A stretch of DNA of 64,000 nt from Neoarius graeffei (Eukaryota > Chordata > Actinopteri > Siluriformes > Ariidae), in the NCBI RefSeq assembly GCF_027579695.1, contig NC_083582.1, forward strand, positions 31,200,964 to 31,264,963. The letters run 5' to 3'. Shown piece by piece: positions 1 through 10,065 of this stretch. Both the position numbers and the translations under genes were made by a program. The notes beneath the pieces were generated by a model that did no database searches, was not told the DNA's origin, and saw only the letters and a program-made list of their open reading frames with translations. Numbering within the stretch: the stretch's first letter is position 1; every line of letters starts with the position of its first letter.

Positions 1-196
1 TCCTCAGCCATAAAAGCATTACTGTAAGAGTCCAGAGCGTCCTCCAGGTGTGACTTTCAACTGTCCATGTGGGGCCGTCCTCAACAGGAGCGATGCGATA
101 AGACTTTCAGACTTCCTTTTCATTTATTCAGCTCAGTAGAGCTACGAATAAACTAGCTATCTAAATGCAAACGCTTGCTAAGATTAACTAGCTGTA
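1..196. other. Intronic or downstream pgap3 sequence, nothing recognised
   Basis: No exon, RNA gene or known repeat is recognised here. It should be pgap3 intron sequence, because exon 4 at 1306 ends in a splice donor that points this way and the next exon is not visible. Confidence 0.4.
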
Positions 197-805
197 CACT
201 CACCGGCCACTTTATTAAGTACACCCACTGTTTTATGCAGTTCTCTAATCAGCCGACCCCTTGACAGCAGCGCGGTGCATCAAATCATGCAGATACAAAA
301 TCAAGAGCTTCAGTTAGTGTTCACGTCAAATATCACAATTGGGGGGGAAAAAAATAAAATAAATCGCAATCTCAAAGTGTGACTTTCAAGTGTGGCATGG
401 GTGTTGGTTTGAGCCAGATGGACTGGTTTGAGTATTTCAGAAAATTGCTGAGCTCCTGGGGTTTGCACACACAGCAGTCTCTAGTTTTTTTTTTTTTTTA
501 CACAGAATGGTGTGAAAAACAAAAAATACTGACTGAATGAGTGACAGTTCTGTGGGTGGAAACAAACGCCTTGTTGAGAAGACAGGTCAGAGGGAAAAAA
601 AACAAACAAACAAAAAAAAAAACGCCAGATTGGTTCGAGCTGCCAGGAAGGAGAGTAACCCAAATAAATCACTCTTTCTAACCGTGCTGAGCAGAAAAGC
701 ATCTCAGCATGCAACAGCAGAAGACCATATTGGGTTCCATTCCTGCAGCCAAGAACAGGAATCTTAGAATCAAGAACTATTTCCTATTAAAGTGGCCGGC
801 GAGTG
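197..805 (+). mobile_element. Internally deleted Tc1-like element (CACTCACCGGCC termini)
   Basis: The ends are CACTCACCGGCCACTTTATT and its inverse, flanked by TA on both sides (195-196 and 806-807), as expected for Tc1/mariner. The interior keeps decayed parts of the transposase N-terminal region and of its 3' side, but the catalytic part is missing. Further copies or fragments of this family lie at 10066, 11737, 21865 and 27660. Confidence 0.8.
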
Positions 806-941
806 TATGGTTCTCTCAGCTCGGGTAACAGCGAACAGTAAATTACCGCATTGTGTCGTGAAAACCAGTATCCAAATTTGCTAACGAGCTCGCTCACATA
901 CTGTACTGTGTCATCAGAATTTGCAGCCAGGTTCACTAGTT
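806..941 (+). repeat. Segment X, inverted copy at 11604-11736
   Basis: This segment reappears in reverse orientation at 11604-11736, next to the same Tc1-like terminus in both places. It contains the intact site ACTAGT near 937; in the other copy that TA is occupied by the end of a TA-flanked transposon. The segment itself matches no family I recognise. Confidence 0.7.
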
Positions 942-1305
942 AAGTTTGCTCGGTTCACATTTAAAATGATAATTAATTATCGCTGTATTGTTAGAGAGTG
1001 GATCTACAACAAACAGAATTTTGTTCATTTAATGCACCTACTACAGGTTAAAATCTTAGTTTATCTGAATCTGTGGCTCCAAAATGGGCGGGATCCCTCC
1101 ATTATTCATCGGTGGGTGGAGCCCTTTAGATTGTCGACACCCTGAACAGAGGAAGCAGTTGCATTCTATGAAAGATTTACTTATTTAAACTATTACATGT
1201 ATGAGGGGCTTTTTTTTTTTTTTAAAGGACACCAGAGCTTTACCATAACCTTTCAGTGTACGCATGTCTTGATGTACTGTGCAAACGATAAATAAACTTA
1301 AGTAC

Positions 1306-1368
1306 CTCAGTTAGATAAGTGTCTCTGGTGTGAAATACTGTGGACCAGAACCAGGCGTTCAGTGACAC
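1306..1368 (-). CDS. pgap3: pgap3 exon 4 (63 bp)
   Basis: The minus strand encodes [21 protein letters not shown] between an acceptor (tttcctgcag) and a donor (GAG then gtactt). Vertebrate PGAP3 has the segment [16 protein letters not shown] at this point of the protein. PGAP3 is a Golgi membrane protein of the Per1-like family that removes the sn-2 acyl chain of GPI anchors during fatty-acid remodelling; this stretch is part of its first membrane-spanning region. Both exon borders are in phase 0 and agree with exon 3 at 2346-2498. A SINE begins 41 bases upstream of the acceptor. The next exon (KMDYF-type in the family) is not seen and should lie off the left edge. Confidence 0.92.
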
Positions 1369-1409
1369 CTGCAGGAAAAAGAGGAATATTCACATTAAAC
1401 CCGGGATCA

Positions 1410-1785
1410 GGGCGGCACGGTGGTGTAGTGGTTAGCGCTGTCGCCTCACAGCAAGAAGGTCCGGGTTCGAGCCCCGTGGCCGGCGAGGGCCTTTCTGTGC
1501 AGAGTTTGCATGTTCTCCCCGTGTCCGCGTGGGTTTCCTCCGGGTGCTCCGGTTTCCCCCACAGTCCAAAGACATGCAGGTTAGGTTAACTGGTGATTCT
1601 AAATTGACCGTAGGTGTGAATGTGAGTGTGAATGGTTGTCTGTGTCTATGTGTCAGCCCTGTGATAACCTGGCGACTTGTCCAGGGTGTACCCCGCCTTT
1701 CGCCCGTAGTCAGCTGGGATAGGCTCCAGCTCGCCTGCGACCCTGTAGAACAGGATAAAGCAGCTAGAGATAATGAGATGAGATG
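1410..1785 (+). mobile_element. tRNA-derived SINE (family A), full length
   Basis: Family description: the head GGCGGCACGGTGGTGTAGTG carries Pol III box A (TGGTGTAGTGG) and box B (GGTTCGAGCCC). A conserved body of about 250 bp follows, and the tail is (GATGA)n-like after GATAAAGCGGCTAGAGATAA. This copy is flanked by the 13-bp duplication AAACCCGGGATCA (1397-1409 and 1786-1798). The family resembles the Mermaid-type SINEs described from catfish. Short ORFs inside these copies are not genes. Confidence 0.92.
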
Positions 1786-2132
1786 AAACCCGGGATCAAG
1801 TCAGCAACAGGAAGTGAAGTGATAACTGGCGAAGTGAAGTGGGCGGGGCAAGAAAAAGTTGCACAGACTTTATAAGATGTAAAGCGACGTTGTCCCTGTT
1901 GATTCACTTGTGATAAAAGTAACCTACTTCTGATTAGGCATAAAATGGGTGGGGTTTTTTGTGCATTATGCGTGACAAGTGAAACCATGGTAACTGGGAA
2001 TAAACGGAGATAAGGGACATAAGGCTGAAAAAAAATGCTGATTGTTCAAAAAAAATTACGGTTTTAACTGCTTACATTTACATCGTACGTTAAATTATAG
2101 TGCGTTCATGCTAGTAAGCAACAAATCACCCC
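1786..2132. other. pgap3 intron 3 sequence, no feature recognised
   Basis: No coding exon is seen between the SINE and the hairpin. The short ORFs here lack splice signals and family similarity. Confidence 0.5.
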
Positions 2133-2174
2133 AGGGTTGTGTCTTGTGGGCGTGGCCTCACAAGACACAACCCT
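2133..2174. repeat. Perfect 16-bp inverted repeat with 10-bp loop
   Basis: Positions 2133-2148 (AGGGTTGTGTCTTGTG) and 2159-2174 are exact reverse complements around the loop GGCGTGGCCT. In pgap3 pre-mRNA it could fold as a stable hairpin. It may be the end-pair of a tiny foldback element. Confidence 0.8.
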
Positions 2175-2345
2175 TTCCTTAAATCATTTTCTGTTTTTAA
2201 GTGGTCATAGTAAGTTGGTAAGTATCCAAAATGTACTTTTAATTTATGCTCATTTCTGTTAGAGTGTGTTACAGCAACCATGGGTGTAAAATAAACATGT
2301 ATTGTTAATATCACACAGACACGCACAGAGCGAGAGGTTTCTTAC

Positions 2346-2498
2346 CAGTGAGAAGGCGGTGACGGTGTGGTACATGGGGCACTGACGTGGGACGGCACTG
2401 CGGTAGCGGAGCAGCATCAGTAAACACGCCAAACCATTGAGCAGTGACGCCAGAGCTGACGCTGGCTCCTCAAAACACAGGAAGCGCACAAATGGCCA
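2346..2498 (-). CDS. pgap3: pgap3 exon 3 (153 bp)
   Basis: Minus-strand frame of 51 codons starting [18 protein letters not shown] and ending [12 protein letters not shown], bounded by an acceptor (gtgtgtccag) and donor (CTG then gtaag). The [20 protein letters not shown] and PMYHT signatures are those of vertebrate PGAP3. This part holds the start of the transmembrane Per1-like domain. Both borders are in phase 0. The neighbouring introns are loaded with SINEs, but the exon has no stop or frameshift. Confidence 0.95.
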
Positions 2499-2677
2499 CT
2501 GGACACACACAATTTACATTTTCTTAAAATCACCTAATAAAACATTTCATACATTCATATAATCTAACGTCACAAAACAAACAAACTTAAACTTGTGTTA
2601 ATCTGCACACATTTGAAAAAGTGAATTTCACAAAATATCCATTTCTGTACGTTTTTCCCCCACATATACTATAACTT

Positions 2678-3053
2678 CTCATCTCCTCTCATTATCTCTA
2701 GCCGCTTTATCCTTCTACAGGGTCGCAGGCAAGCTGGAGCCTATCCCAGCTGACTACGGGCGAAAGGCGGGGTACACCCTGGACAAGTCGCCAGGTCATC
2801 ACAGGGCTGACACATAGACACAGACAACCATTCACACTCACATTCACACCTACGCTCAATTTAGAGTCACCAGTTAACCTAACCTGCATGTCTTTGGACT
2901 GTGGGGGAAACCGGAGCACCCGGAGGAAACCCACGCGGACACGGGGAGAACATGCAAACTCTGCACAGAAAGGCCCTCACTGGCCCCGGGGCTCGAACCC
3001 GCACCTTCTTGCTGTGAGGCGACAGCGCTAACCACTACACCACCGTGCCGCCC
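2678..3053 (-). mobile_element. SINE family A, full length
   Basis: The tail lies at the low-coordinate end. The 14-bp target duplication ATATACTATAACTT occurs at 2664-2677 and 3054-3067. Confidence 0.92.
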
Positions 3054-3263
3054 ATATACTATAACTTGACAAAAATAAAACACTGGAGTGAAGGCATTCA
3101 TACAATGGACAGAATTGTTAAAAAAAAAAAAAAAAAAGTTTAGTAAATGATCAATGCAATTATCACCACCATCTTCCATATTTGGGCATTACTTCCTGTT
3201 CTGATTAGTGTCAGCTGAAACTTGTTTTGCAGATCGTCACTTTTCCATATTGAATAATAAACT

Positions 3264-3588
3264 CATATCATCTCTAGCCGCTTTATCCTGTTCTACAGGG
3301 TCGCAGGCGAAAGGCGGGGTACACCCTGGACAAGTTGCCAGGTCATCACAGGGCTGACACATAGACACCGACAACCATTCACACTCACATTCACACCTAC
3401 GGTCAATTTAGAGTCACCAGTTAACCTAACCTGCATGTCTTTGGACTGTGGGGGAAACCGGAGCACCCGGAGGAAACCCACGCGGACACGGGGAGAACAT
3501 GCAAACTCCACACAGAAAGGCCCTCGCCGGCCCCGGGGCTCCAACCCAGGACCTTCTTGCTGTGAGGCGACAGCACTAACCACTACAC
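3264..3588 (-). mobile_element. SINE family A, 5'-truncated with internal deletion
   Basis: The first bases of the tRNA head are missing and about 30 bp after GGGTCGCAGG are lost. The 13-bp duplication TGAATAATAAACT (3251-3263 and 3589-3601) shows that it inserted in the head-truncated form. Confidence 0.9.
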
Positions 3589-3601
3589 TGAATAATAAAC
3601 T

Positions 3602-4281
3602 GGCGCCAAAAAAAAAAAAAAAAAAAAAAATCCGCCAACATGTTTACCTTCTTCAACAATTGTAAATATGCAAAAAAAATTACACACCCCGCCCCCTAAA
3701 CTAGGACAGTATTTGCACGCTGTAACATGATTGGTTCTCGTACATTATGACTTAACACTTCTCTGATAAATGTTACTGAGTTTTAATGCTGCCTTAATTA
3801 GAAAACATAAAAGTAAAAACATGTTTAACTATTAAAATTTATTCGACAAGTTTCTAATTCCTACCTTCTGTATCAAAGTGCTGTGGGTTTTTTGTGGCTA
3901 CTGCCTCATATAGAGGCCCTAGCTACTACGTCATCGTGCTGCAAGAATGTAAGCGTGTAACAAATCGCGCACTGCGCATGCACATACACGTGTTCCGATT
4001 AAAATGGCCGGTGAGTGCATACAATTCGGTTCACCATTCGAAAAAAACGGACTCAAGAAATCGCTTTCAGACAAGTTTATGCTCATTACTGAGGGAAAGT
4101 GTGTTCCTATTTTAAAATATACTCCAGGTCGTCCCCCTTTCCTCGCCTTCTTCGGCCAGCGGGCCCATGTGTGATGGAGATGTGACACACTTCGAGTTGT
4201 TACAGGAAGTTGTTGAAAAGAGTATTGAGACCACTGAGCTCTAGCGCCAGCCCATTTTCGGGAAATAAGAGAGTTTGGGTC
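3602..4281. other. Poly-A tract and sequence upstream of proteasome-like exon
   Basis: An A-rich tract at 3608-3630 is followed by about 650 bp without a recognised gene. A 22-bp stretch at 3889-3910 is repeated exactly at 7186-7207. The last 100 bases before 4282 could be promoter or 5' UTR of the exon there. Confidence 0.4.
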
Positions 4282-4343
4282 ATGGCGACAGCGTGTGTAA
4301 GTCAGCCTCGGCTCAGAGGTTTCAGTTTCGAAAACTGTAAGAG
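4282..4343 (+). pseudogene. Isolated first exon, proteasome beta2-type (PSMB7/PSMB10-like)
   Basis: ATG at 4282 opens MATACVSQPRLRGFSFENCK and then splits a codon at AG, followed by a strong donor gtaagag. The block GGFSFENCKR right after a short N-terminus is characteristic of the propeptide start of proteasome subunit beta type-7 and its paralogues, where exon 1 ends at about this residue. The catalytic Thr of the mature subunit would follow in later exons (GTTIAG motif). I see no such exon between here and 20168 on the plus strand, so this looks like a stray exon inside pgap3 intron 2, opposite to that gene. It could still be a live gene whose next exons I missed. Confidence 0.55.
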
Positions 4344-4384
4344 GTAAGAGTAGAATAATATAAAATCAAGGATGAGAATAGGAC

Positions 4385-4420
<36 letters not shown>

Positions 4421-4585
4421 CTGAAATGTCTGCCAAGGGCAAAAAATTAAGCATAATGTCCCCTTACGCCGGCCTAACCTGGCCGGTCTAGGGGGCATGC
4501 ATATACGTTTTCAAATTCAATGATGGTTTAAAATGTTTATAAACTTTAAGATAACAAATCCCTACAGATATAATTATTATATATA

Positions 4586-5376
4586 CACTAAGTAACTTTA
4601 AAAACGCACATTGATAAAACTTGCTGAATTCGTGCTGAGTTTATCTCAAGAAGAAAATAAATATATCACAATGGAAAAATAACTTCGTTCCGCCTGAATA
4701 AGTTCCAAATCTGTGCTCAAATCAGAATTTAAGGGAGTTGTACTCAATAACGTACAATATGACTCGGGTAGTCAATGACATGGACAGGCTTTAATTTTTA
4801 AACAAATTTTGCACACACTGTACACACACAATCTTGCCTATAAATACCCAGGGAAAATGATGGGAAAATTGTCATTATTGAAGATGCCACACCTAAGCCA
4901 AAATCAACGTGAACAGGCCATCGGGATGTTGCGTGCCGGAAGTACACAGACAGAGGTCGCCCGGCACTTCGGTGTTCATCATTCGACCGTTTCCCGTTTG
5001 AGTCAGCGTTACAGACAGACAGGGAGCACCAGGGATCGTCCACGCCCTGGTCAGCCTCGAGTCACGACGCCAGTTCAGGATCAGCACATCAGGCTAGCTC
5101 ACCTCCGTGACAGATTCCTGACACCCTCAGTCACTGCTGCTGAGACCCCTGGACGGCACAGACCCAGAATCTCCAGCATGACGGTCCGAACATGGACCAA
5201 CTGTCACTTTGAATTTTTTTATTGTGAATTAATTCTTGAGTTTGACAATAAATGTCCTTTATCGATGTTTCAAGATGTGTGTGCATTACATACAATATCA
5301 TAAATTTCAAATATATGCATGGATCTAAAGTGATATCGTGTTGAATTCCATTGTGCATTTTTAAAGTTACTTAGTA
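4586..5376 (+). mobile_element. Internally deleted Tc1-like element (ACTAAGTAAC termini)
   Basis: The terminal inverted repeats ACTAAGTAACTTTAAAAA and inverse are flanked by TA. Only the N-terminal DNA-binding part of the transposase remains. A (TA)n run follows the right end. Confidence 0.85.
4884..5195 (+). pseudogene. Tc1-like transposase N-terminal HTH fragment
   Basis: ATG at 4884 opens MPHLSQNQREQAIGMLRAG, followed by a paired-type helix-turn-helix (TEVARHFGVHHSTVSRL) and an arginine-rich second-HTH start with the GRPR-like hook (RPRPGQPR). The frame loses similarity after about residue 100, where the element was deleted, so none of the DDE catalytic residues is encoded. It could at most make a DNA-binding-only peptide. 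Confidence 0.75.
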
Positions 5377-5404
5377 TATATATATATATATATAAAAAAA
5401 TAAA

Positions 5405-6363
5405 AGGGGTGGCACGGTTCACAAAAGTCGCGGTTCGGTACGTATTGTGGTTTGAGGTCTGCGGTTCGGTACGTATTGCGTTTTTTTTTTTTAAATCTTA
5501 AGTACTCTGTATTTGGGCATATAGCCTACTATTTACCTTCAGTAAACATAGTTTAGGATACAGCATTTAAGAGAGGTTAAAATTATATAGTTACAATGAA
5601 ATAATCATGCACAAACTGAGTGAGTTGACATAAGCACATTTTATGAACAATCTCTGATGAAAAGCCAGGTAGTATTTTGAAACAGCAAGAGGGAAGACAT
5701 GGATGATTTCAAGAGCTTTTTTATTTACTACAGTATTTATACAAAGTGTCAGGAGTGTTTGCTGCCATGTTGTGGCATCTAGAGGAACCAGGTGTCTTTT
5801 GTCACATACAGAGTTTTCATAATTGGAAGAAATAAAAATGAACTTACTTTACAAAGCTTGCATATTGTGACGTTTTTGTCAATTGATTTTTTGCCGGCGT
5901 CATCGCATGTAATGGGAAAACCAAAATGTTCCCACACACCTGATTTGAATGCCGCGGGGGCATCCTCTATGTACGACGACCTGCCTTCTCCACTCCCACT
6001 TGCCATTTTTGCACTTGCCATCCACACTCCGCTGTCACTTCAATTCTTTCGCGCAGGGGTGATAGCGTTCTGGCGCTGCGCCGGATTTCCGGCGTACCGC
6101 GGCGCCGGAAAAAAAAAAAAAAAAAAAAATCTAGTTCGCCCATTATCCTGTGTCATTCTGAGATGCGCAGATAGATAGTAAAGGGAATTGAACACTATCA
6201 CCCCTGTTCGCGCGAAAGAGAACCACGTGGTTTCATACGGGCATTCGGCTTTTTTTTTTTTTTGGCGAACGTCTTAAATAGGGGTACCGCGGTTTATACG
6301 CGTATTGCACCGCAACAGGCGTATCGTACGGTTCGGTTTTTTTCCCATAACCGTGCCAAGCCT
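5405..6363 (-). mobile_element. hAT-like element remnant (GGCACGGTT termini)
   Basis: The ends AGGGGTGGCACGGTT and the inverse of AGGCTTGGCACGGTT form imperfect terminal repeats. The interior carries a BED-finger exon on the minus strand. A clean 8-bp duplication is not visible, so the borders are approximate. Confidence 0.65.
5848..6021 (-). pseudogene. BED zinc-finger exon of hAT transposase
   Basis: The minus-strand frame opens MASAKMASGSGEG and contains SGVWEHFGFPITCDDAGKK and VTICKLCK, the N-terminal half of a BED finger (W..F and C-x2-C). It is then cut by a good donor (AAA then gtaagt) at 5847. The downstream exons with the second half of the finger and the catalytic domain are gone from this element. 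Confidence 0.7.
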
Positions 6364-6448
6364 AATATATATAGTGAGCAATAATGGAAGTAACCGTAAC
6401 GATATATTAGATTCCTCCTGACTATCTGACAATTTAAGTAAAGCATAC

Positions 6449-7115
6449 CTTTGTGCTTTTTTGTTTTGATGTGCTCCTGGATGCTTCTAGCTCCTCCATT
6501 TCCATAATTGATCATATCTGAGCACAGAATACACAGAACCTTTCCCGGCACGTCCACTTTTCGGATATGTTCCGTCAGGCACGTCGTCACAATTTGTGTC
6601 CCTACCTGCACGGTAACGCTACTATCGAGTCATGCCCATCGGAAACAGTTCTATATCCCGTTCGATTTATCGATTTCCCTGGCACGATCCTCATTTTTGC
6701 GGTCCAAAACTTTCGCAATATTGGCAAAGTAACTTTGAAAACTAACCGAAATAACTAGAACTTAAGAAGTGATCAAAACCGTGTACGTGTAGCTTGTTTC
6801 TCCGTGAATTGTAGAAGTGAGATGAAACTAGCGCCAAAACGTTGCCGGAAATCGTCGTGAGTTGTCGTTAGCATAAACATTGAAGAAAGCAATGACGATT
6901 TCCGTTATCACAGCTACAACTAATTTTGCGATGAGCGTTGCTGAAAGACGCTGGCGGGCGGGCGGGCGGTCCTGCTTGCTTCTGCCACCACAAGCCTCGT
7001 GCCGACCCCTACCCCCCCGAAATTTTCTCAACGGATTTACACGTTTCACAAAAATGACATTTTCAGCAGGAAAAACTCGGAATTCTGCAGATCCGTGGAA
7101 AATTCTCATCCCTGT
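6449..7115 (-). mobile_element. Second hAT-type fragment with BED-like finger exon
   Basis: The minus-strand exon ending at 6449 (donor gtatgc) encodes KVLCILCSDMINYGNGG and then SIQEHIKTKKHK, a C-x2-C ... H-x4-H finger. Upstream, near 7110, is CAGGGATGAGAATTTTCC, which looks like a hAT terminus. The other terminus is missing, probably lost where the 5405-6363 element abuts. Confidence 0.5.
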
Positions 7116-7796
7116 AAAACACACACACTTGGTATAGTTTACTTCTGCGATTTTTAAAAATTGTTAATTTTTGGATTACGCTTCATTTTTGTGGCTACTG
7201 CCTCATAGAAATATTATATATGCGCTATATTTACTGTATGGACATGGGATCAGAAAACCATTTTATTTATAAGCAGTAGTCACATCTTCCCATAGGGTAC
7301 CTAATCCCCCCCTCATCCTCTGCATTTCCCTGTACTGAGTGTATCATTATTTCCAAGTATGCCTAGTTCACAGCGTACAGTGCATTTTTGGTGTAGTTTG
7401 GCTTTCTGAAGTTTGAATCAGAATTCTCGGAAGTGCCTCAGAGTTAATTTCATGCAAATGTCACCTCACCATGAAAAAGTTCAAACAAAAACTGACCACT
7501 TGGGTCTACATTTGACTGTTCTGACTTTAATGAAATGGTATCTTTTACTTACACACACACACACACACTTCAACAGAGCCACATTCCATTAATGAATGTC
7601 CTGAAGGGGGTTGTATTTCAGTCCTACTTAATGAGCTTTCATCAGTCATGCACATCACACTACAAAATAACTGAAACCTATCCATGTATTCATTTAAGGA
7701 TTTTATACGACATTTTTGAATTCGAGATTCTGACTGGTCAGAAAGCTGACACTAATGTGCTTCTTCTAATACGTTATTGTTTCTATCGTCACACCT
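7116..7796. other. Intronic sequence with second copy of 22-bp direct repeat
   Basis: No exon is recognised. The direct repeat shared with 3889-3910 lies at 7186-7207, and a short (CA)n run lies near 7552-7570. Confidence 0.5.
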
Positions 7797-7994
7797 CATT
7801 CACGTTCACACTGCAAGGCTTAATGCTCAATTCCGATTTTTTTGTGAAATCCGATTTTTTTGTGAGGTCGTTCACATTAACAAATATATGCGACTTGTAT
7901 GTGATCCTCAGTATGAACGAAAAGCGACCTAAAAGTGTTCCGCATGCGCATTGCAGGATACGACGACGTCACACGCAGTGAGCATGGCCAGTGT

Positions 7995-8155
7995 TTACGG
8001 AAGTAAAACCGCCCGGTTGCGGTATGACCCATCCAATCTAGCTTGAATAGCTGCATCCCCCCAAATGGAAATCAGCTCCCTAACCTCTGCGTCCTTCCAT
8101 TGAGAAGATTCAGAACCTTCACAGCCCGAAGCGTCCCTCGCATTGATGTCATGCG
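7995..8155 (-). pseudogene. Myb/SANT-like protein remnant of Harbinger element
   Basis: The frame reads SSQWKDAEVRELISIWGDAA followed by IQARLDGSYRNRAV, matching the Myb/SANT-like second ORF typical of Harbinger elements (W-x3-EV-x-LI..WGD). It is interrupted upstream by the hAT MITE at 8156 and soon ends in a stop, so it is a dead fragment. Confidence 0.7.
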
Positions 8156-8525
8156 CAGGGGCGCAGATACGTTTTTTGAACTGGGGGGGACAAAAAACTG
8201 GGGGGGACAAAGCTGCCAGCAAACCAACCCCAACATGCCTGTCAAACTTCTTGTGGGTTACCATAGCAACCAAGCTCGAGTCAGTCTGCGCAGCTCAACC
8301 AACCGAATATCAGTCTTTGTTTTGTGTGAGTTGTTGCAACTATGTATACACTGCCGTGCACCTCAATAAACCGAATGGTAATTCGTCTTTTGATTTTTCC
8401 GTGAGGTTTGCCTTATGCAAAGAAAGACAGCATAGACGTTTTTTCCTCCCTATAAGTGGGGGGGACCGAGCGAGGTGAATTTAAATCTGGGTGGGACGAG
8501 TCCCCCCCCTCTAACTGCGCCCGTG
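8156..8525. mobile_element. hAT MITE (CAGGGGCGCAGATA termini)
   Basis: Starts CAGGGGCGCAGATA and ends TGCGCCCGTG. The 8-bp flanks GTCATGCG and ATTATGCG match at six of eight positions, both differences being transitions. A longer relative with a perfect duplication is at 29336-30852. Confidence 0.8.
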
Positions 8526-8898
8526 ATTATGCGCCATGTTGTTGTAACTTTTTTTGAGAGACCCGCCGCCTACTTCAGCGCAGAATAGTGACGTTTGTGG
8601 CTTGTTGATGACGTGTAAGTCAGATGAATGCGACCTGGCGGTTCAGACTGAAGTCGCATATGAAAAGAGCGGATAGGAATCGGAATTAGGACCACATATC
8701 CAAACGGCCTGGGTCGGATTTGAAAAAAAATCGGATCTGTGTCGTTCATATTGTCAATAAAAGATCGGATACAGGTCACATATGGGCGAAAAGATCGGAT
8801 TTGAGTCACTTCAGCCTGCAGTGTGAACGTAGCCTAAAACACGTTCAATCATTGATAAAGTTTTTGGGGTTTTTTTTGTGTGTGAGAAAAGATGGTTA

Positions 8899-9550
8899 CC
8901 GTATTTATCCTAATAAACGCGCCCGGGCGCGATGCAAAACATGAAGGGGGAGCGTCAATTTCGACCCTTAAATGACAAAAATCGACCATGACAAAATCAT
9001 CGGAATTTAAAACATTTATTTTGAAACACATGAAAATACAGTTATATGTCCAAAAAGTCAATTAAACAATGTCCAGCTCGCTTATAAGGATAACATTGGT
9101 TAAGTAAACTATTTGTAGTGACGTCACAATTCACGTCATCGTCGATGTTTATGAGCTCACGAAACAAAATGTCGTCCTCAAAACGATCCTTCACCGCTAG
9201 TTTTAAGTTAAAGGTTGTAGAACTGGCAGAGCAGAAAGGCAAACACTTGGCTGCAAAAACATTTAATGTTCACCGTAAACGTGTACAAGAGTGGTGCAAA
9301 CAAAAGGTACGTCTCCACCCGTATTGATGTCCGCAGCAGAGTGAATGTCCGTATTTTATACTGTCCATGTTTACTAACGCGATTTCCGGTAAAAAAAAAA
9401 AAATCAGCGGTGAAATTGAACGTCTCTGTTGTGGTTTGTTGGATTTAAAAGTTTGTTAAATGAAGAAAATGGTTGGTAAATACTATTCTAGCTCTGAAAA
9501 TCGTGGAGGCACGTCAAATAGGGAGGGCGCTTCTATAAGGATAAATACGG
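8899..9550 (+). mobile_element. pogo/Tigger-like element, internally deleted
   Basis: CCGTATTTATCC and its inverse are flanked by TA (8897-8898, 9551-9552), and the GCGCCC block follows at both ends. The plus strand retains SFTASFKLKVVELAEQKGKH and FNVHRKRVQEWCKQK (about 9180-9306), a Brinker/CENP-B-type DNA-binding domain start. No DDE domain remains. Confidence 0.78.
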
Positions 9551-9710
9551 TATTTGAGATTTATGGAAGGACGCTCTAGTGTCCGCGCTTTGCAACTCCT
9601 CTTTAGGACAGAGGAGTTTATGCTTTCTCGATAACACAAGCTGTGCGTTATTTTCTGTGTTATTAACTTCAAGGCAGTAAAATGACATATGGCACTGTTT
9701 TGATACCGAC

Positions 9711-9808
9711 CTTGCCATGGAACTGAGGCACTCGATAGCCTTCTGCCTGGTAAAGTCCAACTGTGGTCCACATACACTGATAACGACAGTCATCTCGACA
9801 CGTCCAAC
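9711..9808 (-). CDS. pgap3: pgap3 exon 2 (98 bp)
   Basis: Minus strand: acceptor (ctcgttgcag), split codon G/GT, then [20 protein letters not shown] ending VPQFHGK and donor gtcggt. The WTCRDDC.Y.CMW.TV block with its cysteines is the lumenal signature of PGAP3/Per1. Phase 1 at the start fits the end of exon 1 (20169), and phase 0 at the end fits exon 3. The intron on the 5' side is about 10.4 kb, mostly transposons. Confidence 0.95.
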
Positions 9809-10065
9809 CTGCAACGAGAGCCCCACACTCGTACATCAGGTACATACCCGACACGGCAACACCAAAAGTGAGAAATCCATTTTATTTTCTTTGATCTTTG
9901 TTATAATTGTGGTACGCTTACCTTATGCGTTTAGTAATGAGCTTATTCAAACTTGTATCTTATTATTGACCATTACATTAATAACAAAAGATAAAATTAT
10001 GGAAAGCCACAACCCTTCGCTGGCATTTACCACTATAGCACCGATTCTCAGTTTTGGTTGCTCAG

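Larger units (their letters stand above)
7797..8834. mobile_element. PIF/Harbinger-like element with nested hAT MITE
   Basis: The ends share CACGTTCACACTGCA and inverse with further similar bases, the terminal pattern of fish Harbinger MITEs. A Myb/SANT-like coding remnant is on the minus strand. A second element (8156-8525) sits inside. Confidence 0.7.

Noticed and set aside
1-110. Possible further pgap3 exon at the left edge
   Set aside because: No frame resembles the KMDYFCAS segment expected next, and no acceptor/donor pair fits.
1410-1490. tRNA genes suggested by box A/box B sequences in SINE heads
   Set aside because: The heads lack a closing acceptor stem and are followed by the common SINE body; they are tRNA-derived, not tRNA genes.
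1362-1786. Open frames inside SINE copies (GFLRVLRFPPQSKDMQ and similar) throughout the window
   Set aside because: The same frames recur in every SINE copy on either strand, follow the repeat and not any gene, and lack splice or start context.
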